Source: JARDZI01 sp041639705 (GTDB lineage: Bacteria; Bacillota; Clostridia; Clostridiales; Caloramatoraceae). From it: a stretch of DNA of 12,766 nt. The position numbers were made by a program, and so were the translations under genes. Location of the stretch: NCBI GenBank assembly GCA_041639705.1, contig JBEQBT010000078.1:1-12766 (forward strand). Reading direction: 5' to 3'. Positions 1 through 7,641 of this stretch are shown in pieces (the first letter of the stretch is position 1; each line of letters opens with the position of its first letter). Below the pieces are notes generated by a model that did no database searches, was not told the DNA's origin, and saw only the letters and a list, made by a program, of their open reading frames with translations.

Positions 1-1
1 T

Positions 2-268
2 CCTAACGTATTGATGGTGGCATACCCTGTAAGGGGACTTGATATCAATTCCTCCTATACGATTTACAACCTGTTAAATGAACAGAAAAGCAAAGGTGTT
101 GCGGTAATTTGTGTCGGTGAGGATCTCGATGTATTGCTTGAACTTTGTGACAGAATTCTTGTACTTGCTGGCGGAAGGGTAGCCGGTACAGTGGATGCAC
201 GGAAGTCTACAAAGGATGAGATAGGACTGATGATGAGTACTGGAAAGGATGGATATTCACATGAGTAG
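2..268 (+). CDS. BMP-family (probable nucleoside) ABC transporter ATPase, C-terminal end only
   Basis: The frame is open from base 2 and ends at TAG 266-268, giving the last 88 residues of a tandem-domain sugar/nucleoside-type ABC ATPase (YufO/NupO-like). Visible is the end of the second nucleotide-binding domain: a D-loop (RGLD) followed by helix-rich sequence and a segment reading VGEDLDVLLELCDRI where a classical ABC protein has its switch His. That His is normally absent from the second domain of this family. The Walker A, signature and Walker B motifs lie outside the window. The next gene overlaps its stop, so the two are translationally coupled. It would energise the two permeases that follow. 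The nucleoside substrate is inferred from the family; no binding-protein gene is visible here. Confidence 0.85.
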   Translation, partial: PNVLMVAYPVRGLDINSSYTIYNLLNEQKSKGVAVICVGEDLDVLLELCDRILVLAGGRVAGTVDARKSTKDEIGLMMSTGKDGYSHE

Positions 269-1373
269 TGTTAATACGATAACCAACAAAGAACCAATTA
301 TACGTATCACAAAACGCAGCAGCATTTCCATACCAAAGGCATGGTCAGTGCGCATAACAGCCGTAGTGCTTTCTCTGATTGTATGTGCGCTTGTTATCGT
401 TGCAATTACCAAACAGAATCCAGTCGATGTCTATCTTGGAATTTTCAAAGGAGCTGTCGGTACAAAACGCCGTTTATGGGTGACAATCCGTGAAATGCTG
501 ACACTGCTAATTGTTGCAGTTGGCCTTACTCCAGCATTCAAGATGAAGTTCTGGAACATAGGAGCCGAAGGACAGATATTAATGGGTGCAGCTGCGACAG
601 CTGCTTTGATGATATATGGGGGAAACAGCATGCCGACCTGGCTGCTGCTTGTCTTGATTATTGTAGCTAGCAGCCTTGCAGGAATGATCTGGGGCTTGCT
701 TCCTGGAATATTCAAGGCTTATTTCAATACCAATGAAACCTTGTTTACCCTAATGCTCAACTATGTGGCAATGCAGATTGTCAACTTTGCCATCGTTTAC
801 TGGGAAAACCCGGTAGGTTCCAATACTGTTGGCATTATTAATTCCGCCACACAAAAGGGATGGTTCCCTAAGGTATTTGGATTGAATTATGGAATGAACC
901 TTATTGTTGTACTTGCTATAACAGTTGGTATTTACATATATATGAAATACAGCAAGCAGGGGTATGAAATTGCAGTAGTGGGTGAAAGCCATAATACCGC
1001 AAAGTATGCCGGTATCAACGTAAAAAAGGTTATCATCCGAACTATGCTTATATCAGGGGCGATTTCCGGTATTGCAGGAGCCATCATTGTAAGTGGCTCA
1101 AGTCATACCATTTCCCTGAGTACTGGGGGTGGGAGAGGCTTTACTGCAATCATTGTTGCATGGATGTCAAAATTTAATCCATTGGCCATGGCTGCAGTAT
1201 CCGTATTTCTAGTATTCATGCAGCAGGGAGCAATCCAGATCGCTACTCAGTATGGTCTGAATGAAAACGCCTCGGATATTATTACAGGAATACTGTTGTT
1301 TTTCCTGATAGGCTGTGAATTTTTCATAAACTACAAAGTGGAGTTCTATAGAAGGAAAAAGGAGGTGCAGTAA
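261..1373 (+). CDS. ABC transporter permease, YufP/NupP-like (BPD_transp_2 family)
   Basis: A very hydrophobic protein of 370 residues from ATG 261. An ATG four codons earlier (249) is possible, but GGATGG at 247-252 is well spaced only for 261. After a basic N-terminus (RITKRSSISIPKAW) there are about eight to ten membrane segments. The GAEGQILMGA stretch and the later KYAGINVKKVIIRTMLISGAISGIAG region are typical of the permeases that partner tandem ATPases in BMP-type nucleoside import. It overlaps the ATPase stop by 8 nt and is followed after one base by a second, related permease. It should form half of a heterodimeric membrane channel. Substrate is inferred from the family only; branched-chain or sugar permeases share the same fold. 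Confidence 0.85.
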   Translation: MSSVNTITNKEPIIRITKRSSISIPKAWSVRITAVVLSLIVCALVIVAITKQNPVDVYLGIFKGAVGTKRRLWVTIREMLTLLIVAVGLTPAFKMKFWNIGAEGQILMGAAATAALMIYGGNSMPTWLLLVLIIVASSLAGMIWGLLPGIFKAYFNTNETLFTLMLNYVAMQIVNFAIVYWENPVGSNTVGIINSATQKGWFPKVFGLNYGMNLIVVLAITVGIYIYMKYSKQGYEIAVVGESHNTAKYAGINVKKVIIRTMLISGAISGIAGAIIVSGSSHTISLSTGGGRGFTAIIVAWMSKFNPLAMAAVSVFLVFMQQGAIQIATQYGLNENASDIITGILLFFLIGCEFFINYKVEFYRRKKEVQ

Positions 1374-1374
1374 A

Positions 1375-2355
1375 TTGGAATTGATTTTGACATTTATACA
1401 AAAAGCAATTGGACAGGGGATCAGCATTCTCTTTGGTGCCTCCGGTGAAATCATTACGGAAAAATCAGGGACCCTGAATCTTGGAGTTCCTGGCATCATG
1501 TATATGAGTGGTATTGCAGGACTTATGGGGGCATTTTTCTATGAAAAATCAGCGGTCAATCCCAACGGACTGATGGGGATGGTTTTTTCCCTACTGGCAG
1601 CGATACTGGTGGCTGCCATGGGGGGATTGATATTTGGTTTTCTCACGATTTCCCTTCGTGCAAATCAGAATGTAGTCGGCCTGGCATTAACTACATTTGG
1701 TGTGGGCTTCGGCAATTTCTTCGGAGGGTCCATATCCAAGCTGGCTGGAGGTGTTGGACAGATTTCTGTGGCAACTACTGCAGATGCCTACCGTGCAACC
1801 ATCCCAGGACTTTCTAAACTGCCTATCATCGGGGAATTGTTTTTTTCCTACGGCTTTTTAACCTATCTGGCGGTTATCTTGGCAATATATCTGACCTTTT
1901 TCCTGAGCAAGACAAGAAAAGGACTTAATCTGCGTTCAGTAGGCGAAAACCCAGCCACAGCGGATGCTGCTGGTATCAACGTATCACTGTACAAATATGT
2001 TGCAACGGTATCCGGAGCTGTTATTTCAGGTCTTGGCGGATTGTATTTTGTCATGGAATATCTTGGCGGGACATGGACCAATAACGGTTTCGGAGACAGG
2101 GGCTGGCTTGCAATTGCACTAGTAATCCTGGCATTATGGAAGCCTGTGAATGCGATTTGGGGCTCCTTCCTTTTTGGAGCTTTGTATATACTCTACATCT
2201 ATTTGCCGGGTCTTACCCGTGCCACCCAGGAACTTTTCAAAATGCTACCATATCTGGCGACCATCTTCGTATTGGTTATTTCGAGTAAGCGTAAAAAGCT
2301 GGAAAGCCAGCCGCCGGGAAGCCTGGGGGAACCATATTTTAGGGAAGAGAGATAG
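1375..2355 (+). CDS. ABC transporter permease, YufQ/NupQ-like (BPD_transp_2 family)
   Basis: A protein of 326 residues starting at TTG 1375, chosen because AAAAAGGAGGTG (1356-1367) stands 7 nt upstream and no better in-frame ATG has such a site. The N-terminal region FGASGEIITEKSGTLNLGVPG is the conserved opening of this permease class, and the later SVGENPATADAAGINVSLYK loop matches the equivalent GESHNTAKYAGINVKK loop of the preceding gene, so the two are paralogous halves of one channel. About eight hydrophobic segments are visible. It ends with a polar tail (SLGEPYFREER) and is followed by a strong terminator, so it is the last gene of the operon. Confidence 0.87.
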   Translation: MELILTFIQKAIGQGISILFGASGEIITEKSGTLNLGVPGIMYMSGIAGLMGAFFYEKSAVNPNGLMGMVFSLLAAILVAAMGGLIFGFLTISLRANQNVVGLALTTFGVGFGNFFGGSISKLAGGVGQISVATTADAYRATIPGLSKLPIIGELFFSYGFLTYLAVILAIYLTFFLSKTRKGLNLRSVGENPATADAAGINVSLYKYVATVSGAVISGLGGLYFVMEYLGGTWTNNGFGDRGWLAIALVILALWKPVNAIWGSFLFGALYILYIYLPGLTRATQELFKMLPYLATIFVLVISSKRKKLESQPPGSLGEPYFREER

Positions 2356-2359
2356 GAAC

Positions 2360-2466
2360 AAGTGTATAAAAACCGATTCATCATTTTCATTGTTGATTAG
2401 GGTAAAATAATATAAATAAAAAAACAGAGAATCCTCCATGTGGAGGGTTCTCTGTTTTTTTATTTA
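2360..2466 (+). repeat. Diverged hairpin repeat, copy 1
   Basis: About 105 bp following the permease stop are clearly related to 9790-9897 in the same orientation. Shared blocks include AGTGTA(T/C)AAAAA, GGTAAAA(T/C)AATATAAA and GATGTGGAGGGTTCTCTGT or its close equivalent. The similarity covers the hairpin and about 60 bp 5' of it. The two copies lie at the two ends of the accessory region. Confidence 0.7.
2414..2465 (+). terminator. Bidirectional intrinsic terminator after the ABC permease operon
   Basis: An 18-bp perfect outer stem (2414-2431 with 2448-2465) contains CAGAGAA/TTCTCTG flanked by A7/T7. It is topped by an inner stem (TCCTCCA/TGGAGGG) with a tiny loop. The T-run follows the GC part on both strands, so it should stop transcription in both directions. 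Confidence 0.85.
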
Positions 2467-2492
2467 TCACTAATGAAGTTAGTGCATATTAA

Positions 2493-3314
2493 GAAGGCCT
2501 TGCAGAGGTATCTACTGATGCCTTAAGGTGGGGTTTTATTGACACAAGTGGCAGGATGGAAATACAGGAAAGGTATGGATTAATCATGGACTTTAAAAAT
2601 GGCACAGCTCATGTTTATACAAATAATAAATGGGGAGCAATAGATACATCCGGTAAAATGATTGTTGATCCAAGCTGGAGTGGCTTTGGTAATTTTAGCA
2701 AAATACATAATCTAAGCGAGTCACTTGCACCAGTTTGTACAGAACAATTATGGGGATATGTCAATAGGAAAAATGAAATAGTGATTAGTCCTCAGTTTAA
2801 ATCAGCTACCAGTTTTTATGATGGAGTTGCCTCAGTTCAATTAGATGAAAACAAATGGGCAATTATTAATACTAAAGGAGAAATACTACGTGAGCTCCCT
2901 GTGGCGTCCAGTGGTCAGTTCTCTGATGGTCTTGCTATTTTCTATTCAAAACAAGAGGGTGCATATGGATATATTGATACAAAGGGTAATATTGTAATAA
3001 AACCTCAATTTATAGATAGTTTATATGGTTATAATGATTTTATTAATGGATATGCTGTCCAATATGACAAAAATAATGGATATCATATTATTAATAAAAA
3101 TGGTAAAAGCGTGCTTTCAACAAAATGGGATTACATGGGAAGCATTTCTGAGGGTATTGTACCTGTAATGAGGGATAACAAATGGGGATATGTAAATATT
3201 AAACTGGATAGGGTAATTTCTGAATCACAATGGGAAGATGCAACAATTGTAAGCAATGGAAGTGCATTTGTACGTAAAGATGGTATCTGGAATATAATAG
3301 AGTTCAAGAACTGA
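2493..3314 (+). pseudogene. WG-repeat protein, 5'-truncated remnant
   Basis: The first ATG (2556) encodes a 252-residue product, but the same frame is open and clearly coding back to a TAA at 2490-2492. The codons before the ATG read EGLAEVSTDALRWGFIDTSG, a good WG (KWG) repeat. The start therefore falls inside a repeat and the native N-terminus is missing. About eight repeats are visible, with cores such as NKWGAIDTSGKMIVDPSW, LWGYVNRKNEIVISPQF, AYGYIDTKGNIVIKPQF and NKWGYVNIK; the last is degenerate (IWNIIEFKN). No ribosome binding site stands before 2556 and no promoter is visible in the short gap after the preceding terminator. WG-repeat proteins are often surface or repeat-scaffold proteins of unknown function. 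Whether a shortened product is made is uncertain. Confidence 0.75.
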
Positions 3315-3340
3315 CCACCGCCAGCAGTGGTCAGTTTTAA
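3309..3340 (+). terminator. Intrinsic terminator of the WG-repeat gene
   Basis: Ten-bp stem AACTGACCAC (3309-3318) / GTGGTCAGTT (3327-3336) with an 8-nt loop, running into TTTTAATTCTT. The stop codon TGA lies inside the left arm. Confidence 0.8.
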
Positions 3341-3396
3341 TTCTTCTCAAGAAGGAGACTAATCATTCATCTATACACAACTTTTTTTACATTCTT

Positions 3397-3422
3397 GGGG
3401 ATTAACACATAATCCTTTTTTT
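3397..3422 (+). terminator. Second terminator-like hairpin
   Basis: GGATTA (3399-3404) and TAATCC (3410-3415) pair around a 5-nt loop and are followed by seven T (3416-3422). The stem is short, so this is probably a weak or back-up terminator for + strand transcription. The rest of 3340-3486 shows no gene. Confidence 0.45.
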
Positions 3423-3486
3423 CTCTTGCACATCACTAAGGATTGGGGAACATTGTATTTTTTTATAGTATGTTTATTTTATCGTT

Positions 3487-4068
3487 TTAGCAAACTGTTC
3501 TGTCATTCGGCATAGAGCCAGCAGCAAGATCAAGATCGACAAAACCATATCCGTAGACATCTTTTACAAGGTTTTCCCACCTGCCGGTTGTTGGATTCTT
3601 TAGCTTATAAAAAATCATAAAATCTTCGTTGCCACTTGAACTTCCGGTTGTTGAAGATGTTGTTGCAATTTCATATCCAGAGGAAATACTGCCTACATAG
3701 CTATTATCATTTGGTTTATAAGTTGCTGGCCTAGACAATTTAAATACGCTAATAGGATAGCCATCGATTACTTCAATTTTACTTGCAATGAGAGAGCTTC
3801 CACTTGCATTATAGTTGTGGTATGGATATTGATATGAAGCCCAAGGATAATCACCCATGGTATACCCTTTTGATGTTTCGATGTATCCGCTTACTTGGTT
3901 GCCATTACCATCTCGAAAATAAATTGCAAAATTTGATATTGTATCAAGCTGTCCTGACCTTGTTATATAAAATTCATTAGGCCATATATGTCCTAATAAT
4001 GTACCCCCAACTGTTTGACCCCCAACCCAGCCTTCTGCACTAACCAGTGAAGAATATAGACGAATGGT
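3487..4068 (-). pseudogene. Headless gene remnant, probable surface or cell-wall protein of unknown family
   Basis: The longest ATG-started frame covers 123 residues (start 3858), but coding-like sequence in the same frame continues upstream to an in-frame TAA at 4071. It reads through SAEGWVGGQTVGGTLLGHIW, then PNEFYITRSGQLDTISNFAI and YFRDGNGNQVSGYIETSKGY before the ATG. No ATG, GTG or TTG with a ribosome site exists before 3858, so the 5' end is lost. The break lies about 4040-4068, where a transposase remnant on the opposite strand begins. The protein is rich in Gly, Ser, Thr, Tyr and aromatic residues with no membrane helix, ending YGYGFVDLDLAAGSMPNDRT. The composition recalls the SH3-like repeats of the lysin at 6666-7553, but I cannot align it confidently. 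Function unknown. Confidence 0.6.
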
Positions 4069-4342
4069 TTACATTTATCCCGAGAAGAATCTTCGTGCTT
4101 ACCCAGGTACAATCCGTGGCACGGAAGAATGGAATGAAACCTACAAAATCCGTTCCGTAGTTGGAAAATCCATCAACCATTTTAAAAATAGTTTTTACCT
4201 TGCAGCCCGCAGAACCCAGAACGAAAAGACTCTGCATGCCGATTTATTATTAGTCGGTATAATCCAGTTAATTTCCGTTGTTCTTGCTGACCGTATTCAT
4301 AAACACGAATATATTCGCAGTCTGAAACCACTTATTGCCTAG
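4043..4342 (+). pseudogene. DDE transposase, 3' fragment with changed catalytic residue
   Basis: About 99 residues of the C-terminus of a DDE (IS4-like superfamily) transposase, in frame from before ATG 4064 to TAG 4342. The stretch EEWNETYKIRSVVGKSINHF corresponds to the Y-(2)-R-(3)-E-(6)-K signature: Tyr (4142), Arg (4151) and the later Lys are present, but the catalytic Glu is a Gly codon (GGA at 4163-4165, one base from GAA). The tail ADLLLVGIIQLISVVLADRI is typical of the hydrophobic C-terminal helix. The N-terminal two-thirds with the first two acidic residues is absent; its place is taken by the minus-strand remnant. It cannot be active. The IS family is not resolved. Confidence 0.7.
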
Positions 4343-4387
4343 ACGCAGGTTTATTTCTTGCGCCAATTTTTCTGTCTGCATCTATAG

Positions 4388-4433
4388 ATAATAGGGGTGC
4401 CGCCAACATTTCCGACAAAACCCACACTAAGAC
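4388..4433 (+). repeat. Possible IS-end sequence downstream of the transposase fragment
   Basis: The segment beginning ATAGGGGTGCCGCC and continuing through CATTTCCGACAAAAC resembles 9000-9044 (ATAGGGGGTACAGCC, TTTTCCGGCAAAGC) at roughly two positions in three. Its place just after the transposase stop fits a right terminal end. From 4434 to about 4685 I see no gene, RNA or clear repeat. Confidence 0.35.
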
Positions 4434-4685
4434 AAAAAATATGAAAAAACTTTTTGCCTCCGTTAAGCAAGTAGTGTTGAAAAGCAAGCAACATAAATGG
4501 ATTATGAAACTATATTCGCTAACACGTGATTTGTAGAAAATATTGGCGCATCCCGATTATAGGAAATCTCTCTATCAACTATAACATGTAGGTGTAGTAA
4601 ATATATCAGAAGAGAAAAAGGCCAATAGTTTCCTGTAGGTCATATATCACATTTTCTTATAACTTGGCAAAACCATTGATAATGC

Positions 4686-4714
4686 TTGACATAAAAGCAT
4701 TTTTATAGTATATT
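4686..4714 (+). promoter_or_regulatory. Sigma-A promoter
   Basis: TTGACA (4686-4691), a 17-nt spacer, and TATATT (4709-4714). This is a near-consensus housekeeping promoter directed toward the short frame at 4760 and the lipoprotein pair that follows. Confidence 0.65.
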
Positions 4715-4759
4715 ATATGTGGTTAATACTTACATACATGATATATTAAGGAAAAATAA

Positions 4760-4819
4760 ATGTCAGAGTTAACAAAAATAATAATCGGCAAACCCTTTAA
4801 GACAGTACCCAGTGGGTGA
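4760..4819 (+). pseudogene. 19-codon frame, possibly the start of a KimA/APC-type transporter gene
   Basis: ATG 4760 follows AAGGA with good spacing and lies about 40 nt after a strong promoter. The peptide MSELTKIIIGKPFKTVPSG ends at TGA 4817-4819. Its IIIGKPFKT resembles the IGKPLKS-type opening of KimA/YdaO-like APC potassium transporters, whose next residues are absent here. The simplest reading is a promoter plus the first 15 or so codons left after a deletion. A leader peptide for the following gene, or chance, cannot be excluded with so few residues. Confidence 0.3.
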
Positions 4820-4868
4820 ATCTTAAAATCTGTGAAAAATTAGAAAAATCATTCTAAGGAAGGGCACT

Positions 4869-5762
4869 ATGAAGATAATATTATTTTTTTTCCTGTTGCC
4901 AATGCTTAACCTCACACTGTTTACATCCTGAACTGCATCACAAAAAAATGAAAGCCAATCCAGTGTATCTACGCCAATTTTGATAAATTCTGAAGATAAA
5001 ACTTCAAATAAAGAATCAACGCCTGTCATTGTGGAACCTGAAGCCAATATTGCACAAAGTTTACGGCAGGCGCTTGAAATCATCCAAAAGCCAATCCTTA
5101 CTCAAGAAATTATTACCCTGTTTTATGATTATTATAGTGATTACTACAATACTTTTACAGCTGATTTTGTGACACACAATAAGGAACTTCGGTTACTCCC
5201 AAGCTTTGAGGAAGGCTCTATTCCACAGTGGGATGAACTCACTCGCTTTGCCTTTTATTTTTCAAAGGAGGATGCTAGGAGAGAATACGGAGAAGAAATG
5301 ATTAGCAAATCCACGTTTAACCAAACTGTAAAGCGTTTTTTCCCAAAGTTTGAATACACACACCAAAGCTCAGCCTTTCTGAAACTGTCGGAGGATGGGT
5401 ATTACACCCCTACCGGATGGGATAATGATGGTTCAGTATATTATAGACTCACAAAAATCGAGAAGAAAGCTCAAAATGTTTTTACAGCGTCTTTTGAAGG
5501 ATTTTATATTGAAGAGGATGTTTTTAGCAACAATCCTATGCGGAATTTGAAAGTTGTTCAGGAAAATGCCTACGGGCAAGGATTCGATGGGAGCCAGCTA
5601 GCCCCACGTGAATTCAAAGAGGTTATGCGAAAACTGATACTTGATCCGAATTATTCAAAGTTATTCACAGTAAATGAAACAGTAGAAATCAAGTTTGAAA
5701 TATCCGATAATTTTGAGTACCTTTTGCGCTATGTCTCATGTAAAAGAGTTTGGATAAATTAA
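4869..5762 (+). pseudogene. Lipoprotein gene interrupted by TGA at the lipobox cysteine
   Basis: ATG 4869 has an excellent ribosome site (AAGGAAGGG, 4856-4864). The first 20 codons encode a signal peptide (MKIILFFFLLPMLNLTLFTS), then TGA (4929-4931), then the frame stays open to 5762 with 277 more codons. The paralogue just downstream reads LFTLTSCGTS at this point, so the TGA stands exactly where the lipid-anchored Cys (TGC/TGT) should be. The mature part (from about residue 55) shares the order LLPSF...W(D)...F, then YG..., F.TV.(K/R)(F/Y)F, YYRL, (T)A.F.G.(F/Y).EE and V...F...(D)...Y..C with the downstream protein. Without recoding, no full lipoprotein can be made. TTG 4980 is the only start-like codon after the stop but has no ribosome site. 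Family unknown. Confidence 0.75.
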
Positions 5763-5789
5763 ATAATATCCAGGAAAGGAATAGATGAA

Positions 5790-6611
5790 ATGAAAATAAA
5801 ATCGATAGCATCTCTACTCATAATACTGATGTATCTTTTTACCTTGACATCATGTGGAACGTCACCCTCAACAACTGACCATTCAAGTAGTGAAGCAGTA
5901 CAAGTAGGAAATGAACCTCCTACCAATGGTAATACTTCTGACAGTGATTTAGTCAACTTGCTTATTTCTGACAATCTGAATGTATCTGAGGATCTGATCT
6001 CGAGTTTTTTTCAGTATTATCGCCTGAACACATATGAACTGTCAATGCTGCCAACTTTTAATCCATCAAAACAAGCTGACTGGGATAAGTTTACTCTTTA
6101 TATCTATGCTAATTTCGCTCGGCCAAGAAACGAAGCCAAATATGAAAAATACGGAGAACTTACAAAAGAAAAATTTGCAGAAACGGTGAGTAAGTATTTT
6201 GGGAAAGTCGATTACACTGATAAAGGATCTTCATACCTTACCTATTCTGACGGTATTTACTCTTTTAAACCTGGAGATACAATGAGAAACGGTTATTATC
6301 GCCTTATAGATATTTCGAAAAACACCAATGATATTTATACGGCGGAATTTGATGGTTTATTCTTTGAAGAAACGGAATTCTCCGCTCTTTATCAAGACGC
6401 AACACCAAATATGAAAGCTATCAGAGACGCTGCTGGCACAACAGAAAATATGCAGAAGACTGAGTTTGAGAAAACTGTACTAGATATTTTCCTAAAAGCG
6501 GACTATAACAAGATATTGAATATGACTGAAAAAGTCACAATTCAGTTTACATTATCTGTCGATGATACTTTTCCATTTATGTATAAGTCATGTAAAATAA
6601 CAAATTACTAA
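5790..6611 (+). CDS. Putative lipoprotein, paralogue of the preceding gene
   Basis: A protein of 273 residues with a lipoprotein signal: basic start (MKIKSIAS), hydrophobic core, and lipobox LTSC with Cys at residue 23. A Ser/Thr/Asn-rich linker (about 24-55) leads to a soluble extracytoplasmic domain. The start is supported by CAGGAAAGG at 5771-5779. It begins 27 nt after the preceding paralogue, pointing to tandem duplication and a shared transcript from the promoter at 4686. Key shared segments are MLPTFNPSKQADWDKFTLYI, YEKYGELTKEKFAETVSKYF, GYYRL, YTAEFDGLFFEE and MYKSCKI. I do not recognise a characterised family; it should be exposed on the outer face of the membrane. It ends just before a hairpin terminator. 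Confidence 0.75.
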   Translation: MKIKSIASLLIILMYLFTLTSCGTSPSTTDHSSSEAVQVGNEPPTNGNTSDSDLVNLLISDNLNVSEDLISSFFQYYRLNTYELSMLPTFNPSKQADWDKFTLYIYANFARPRNEAKYEKYGELTKEKFAETVSKYFGKVDYTDKGSSYLTYSDGIYSFKPGDTMRNGYYRLIDISKNTNDIYTAEFDGLFFEETEFSALYQDATPNMKAIRDAAGTTENMQKTEFEKTVLDIFLKADYNKILNMTEKVTIQFTLSVDDTFPFMYKSCKITNY

Positions 6612-6623
6612 ATGTGCAGAACG

Positions 6624-6652
6624 AAAGGCAGAGGCCGCACCTCTGCCTTTTT
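6624..6652 (+). terminator. Intrinsic terminator, possibly bidirectional
   Basis: AAAGGCAGAGG (6624-6634) pairs perfectly with CCTCTGCCTTT (6640-6650) around CCGCA and is followed by TT. It sits between the convergent lipoprotein and lysin genes; read on the minus strand the stem ends in TTTCGTT, so it could serve both. Confidence 0.85.
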
Positions 6653-6665
6653 GTAAGCTGATGAT

Positions 6666-7553
6666 TTATCTGAACTGAATGTGAAGATGTTCGCCGGTTG
6701 TTCCGTAAGTGTTTCCAGAATTACCACTGTAGCCAATAAGGTCTCCACATTTTACGGCCTTATTAGCAAGAACAACAGTGTTTTCCAAGTAATTGGTACC
6801 GCTTTCAGAACCCTGGCAGCGTTCAACATAACTTGGCGTGGAATAACCGCTTAGACTGGACAGATGACCGTATTCAATATATGAAGGTGTTCTGCCATCT
6901 GCTGTTTTCCATCCAGAGTTAGGCGTCAAGCGTGTTCCCCGACCAAGACTGAGGTACGAATTGGCGCTGGTTTCATACTTTTTACCCCAAACATATGCAA
7001 ATCTGAAGGTGCCGTCACACATTGCATAGACAGGGGTGCCTGTAGCTATTGGATAGTCATAATGGTCTCCAAGGGTATAATTCACTGAAGGATTAATAGC
7101 GTCCTTTATAATGTTTGAGGAGGTACTGCCAAGCTTAAGAGTGTCGATGTACGCCCTCTTTTTTTGACCTCCAGAGATACTGTACTCAATGAAAGTGTAA
7201 CTTCCGGACACTTCATTAAATGCTGTTACAGATTCTGTGCCAACTGAACCGGCTGTCGCATATCCTGTTCCAGGGCCTGCATAAGTAGTTGCAGGGCTTG
7301 ATGTCTTGGTGGTACCTGAAAGACTCTTTGTTAATATTGTACCATTTATGCTGGATAATGCAGATGTGGGAATGTACATTCTTATTTTGGTAGTTGTCGT
7401 ACCTATATAGTACTCAATATAGTACCAGGCACCTTCCTGCCATACGATGGTAACTGTTTCATTAGGACCAACTGAACTATTCTCCGATGGATACAGACTA
7501 CTGCTTGGACCATAATAGGCTGTAGTTAAATTGACCGCTATACCTGTTGCCAT
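6666..7553 (-). CDS. SH3-SH3-M23 peptidoglycan hydrolase (endolysin-like)
   Basis: A protein of 295 residues from ATG 7553, preferred over the ATG two codons upstream (7559) because AAAGGAG (7563-7569) is 9 nt from the former and only 3 nt from the latter. There is no signal peptide. Two related SH3-like wall-binding domains (about 6-70 and 80-142) share AYYGPSSSLYP.../TYAGPGTGYAT..., WYYIEYYIG/YTFIEYSIS and (R)MYIP/RAYID. The C-terminal M23 metallopeptidase domain shows His164 and Asp166 (GDHYDYPIATGTPVYA), His230 (YGHLSS) and His289-x-His291 (EHLHIQ). Oddities: the first Zn ligands are spaced H-x-D instead of the usual H-x3-D, and the protein stops four residues after the final His. It should cleave cross-bridge or stem peptides. 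Lacking a signal, it probably needs the neighbouring holin to leave the cell. Confidence 0.85.
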   Translation of the reverse strand: MATGIAVNLTTAYYGPSSSLYPSENSSVGPNETVTIVWQEGAWYYIEYYIGTTTTKIRMYIPTSALSSINGTILTKSLSGTTKTSSPATTYAGPGTGYATAGSVGTESVTAFNEVSGSYTFIEYSISGGQKKRAYIDTLKLGSTSSNIIKDAINPSVNYTLGDHYDYPIATGTPVYAMCDGTFRFAYVWGKKYETSANSYLSLGRGTRLTPNSGWKTADGRTPSYIEYGHLSSLSGYSTPSYVERCQGSESGTNYLENTVVLANKAVKCGDLIGYSGNSGNTYGTTGEHLHIQFR

Positions 7554-7606
7554 TTTCATTAACTCCTTTACTTTAAATTTTTATATGACTTGCAAGTCTA
7601 TCTAAT

Positions 7607-7634
7607 AAAGAGATGTCAAATACTAATCTGTAAA
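7607..7634 (-). promoter_or_regulatory. TcdR/UviA-type sigma promoter for the lysin gene
   Basis: On the minus strand TTTACA (7634-7629), a 16-nt spacer, and CTCTTT (7612-7607). This matches, as I recall them, the -35 and -10 elements described for promoters read by C. difficile TcdR, and no good housekeeping -10 is present. Transcription would start about 7600, giving a leader of roughly 47 nt. It begins 8 nt after the restored holin stop codon. Confidence 0.65.
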
Positions 7635-7641
7635 CCTTCTT

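Noticed and set aside
431..992. Minus-strand frames opposite the first permease (and likewise 1209-1499, 1863-2081, 2199-2439)
   Set aside because: They lie opposite or overlap clear permease codons and the terminator, lack ribosome sites and have no recognisable protein features.
4929..4960. Selenocysteine or TGA-Cys recoding at the lipobox
   Set aside because: No SECIS-like stem-loop is visible right after the TGA, and the WG-repeat gene in this window ends in TGA as a normal stop. A nonsense mutation is simpler.
4980..5762. Lipoprotein-like gene starting at TTG 4980
   Set aside because: No ribosome site. The true start at 4869 has an excellent one and a signal peptide, so this is the downstream part of an interrupted gene.
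7591..7619. Housekeeping promoter TTGACA (7619-7614) for the lysin
   Set aside because: No TATAAT-like element at 16-18 nt; the overlapping TTTACA-N16-CTCTTT fits better.
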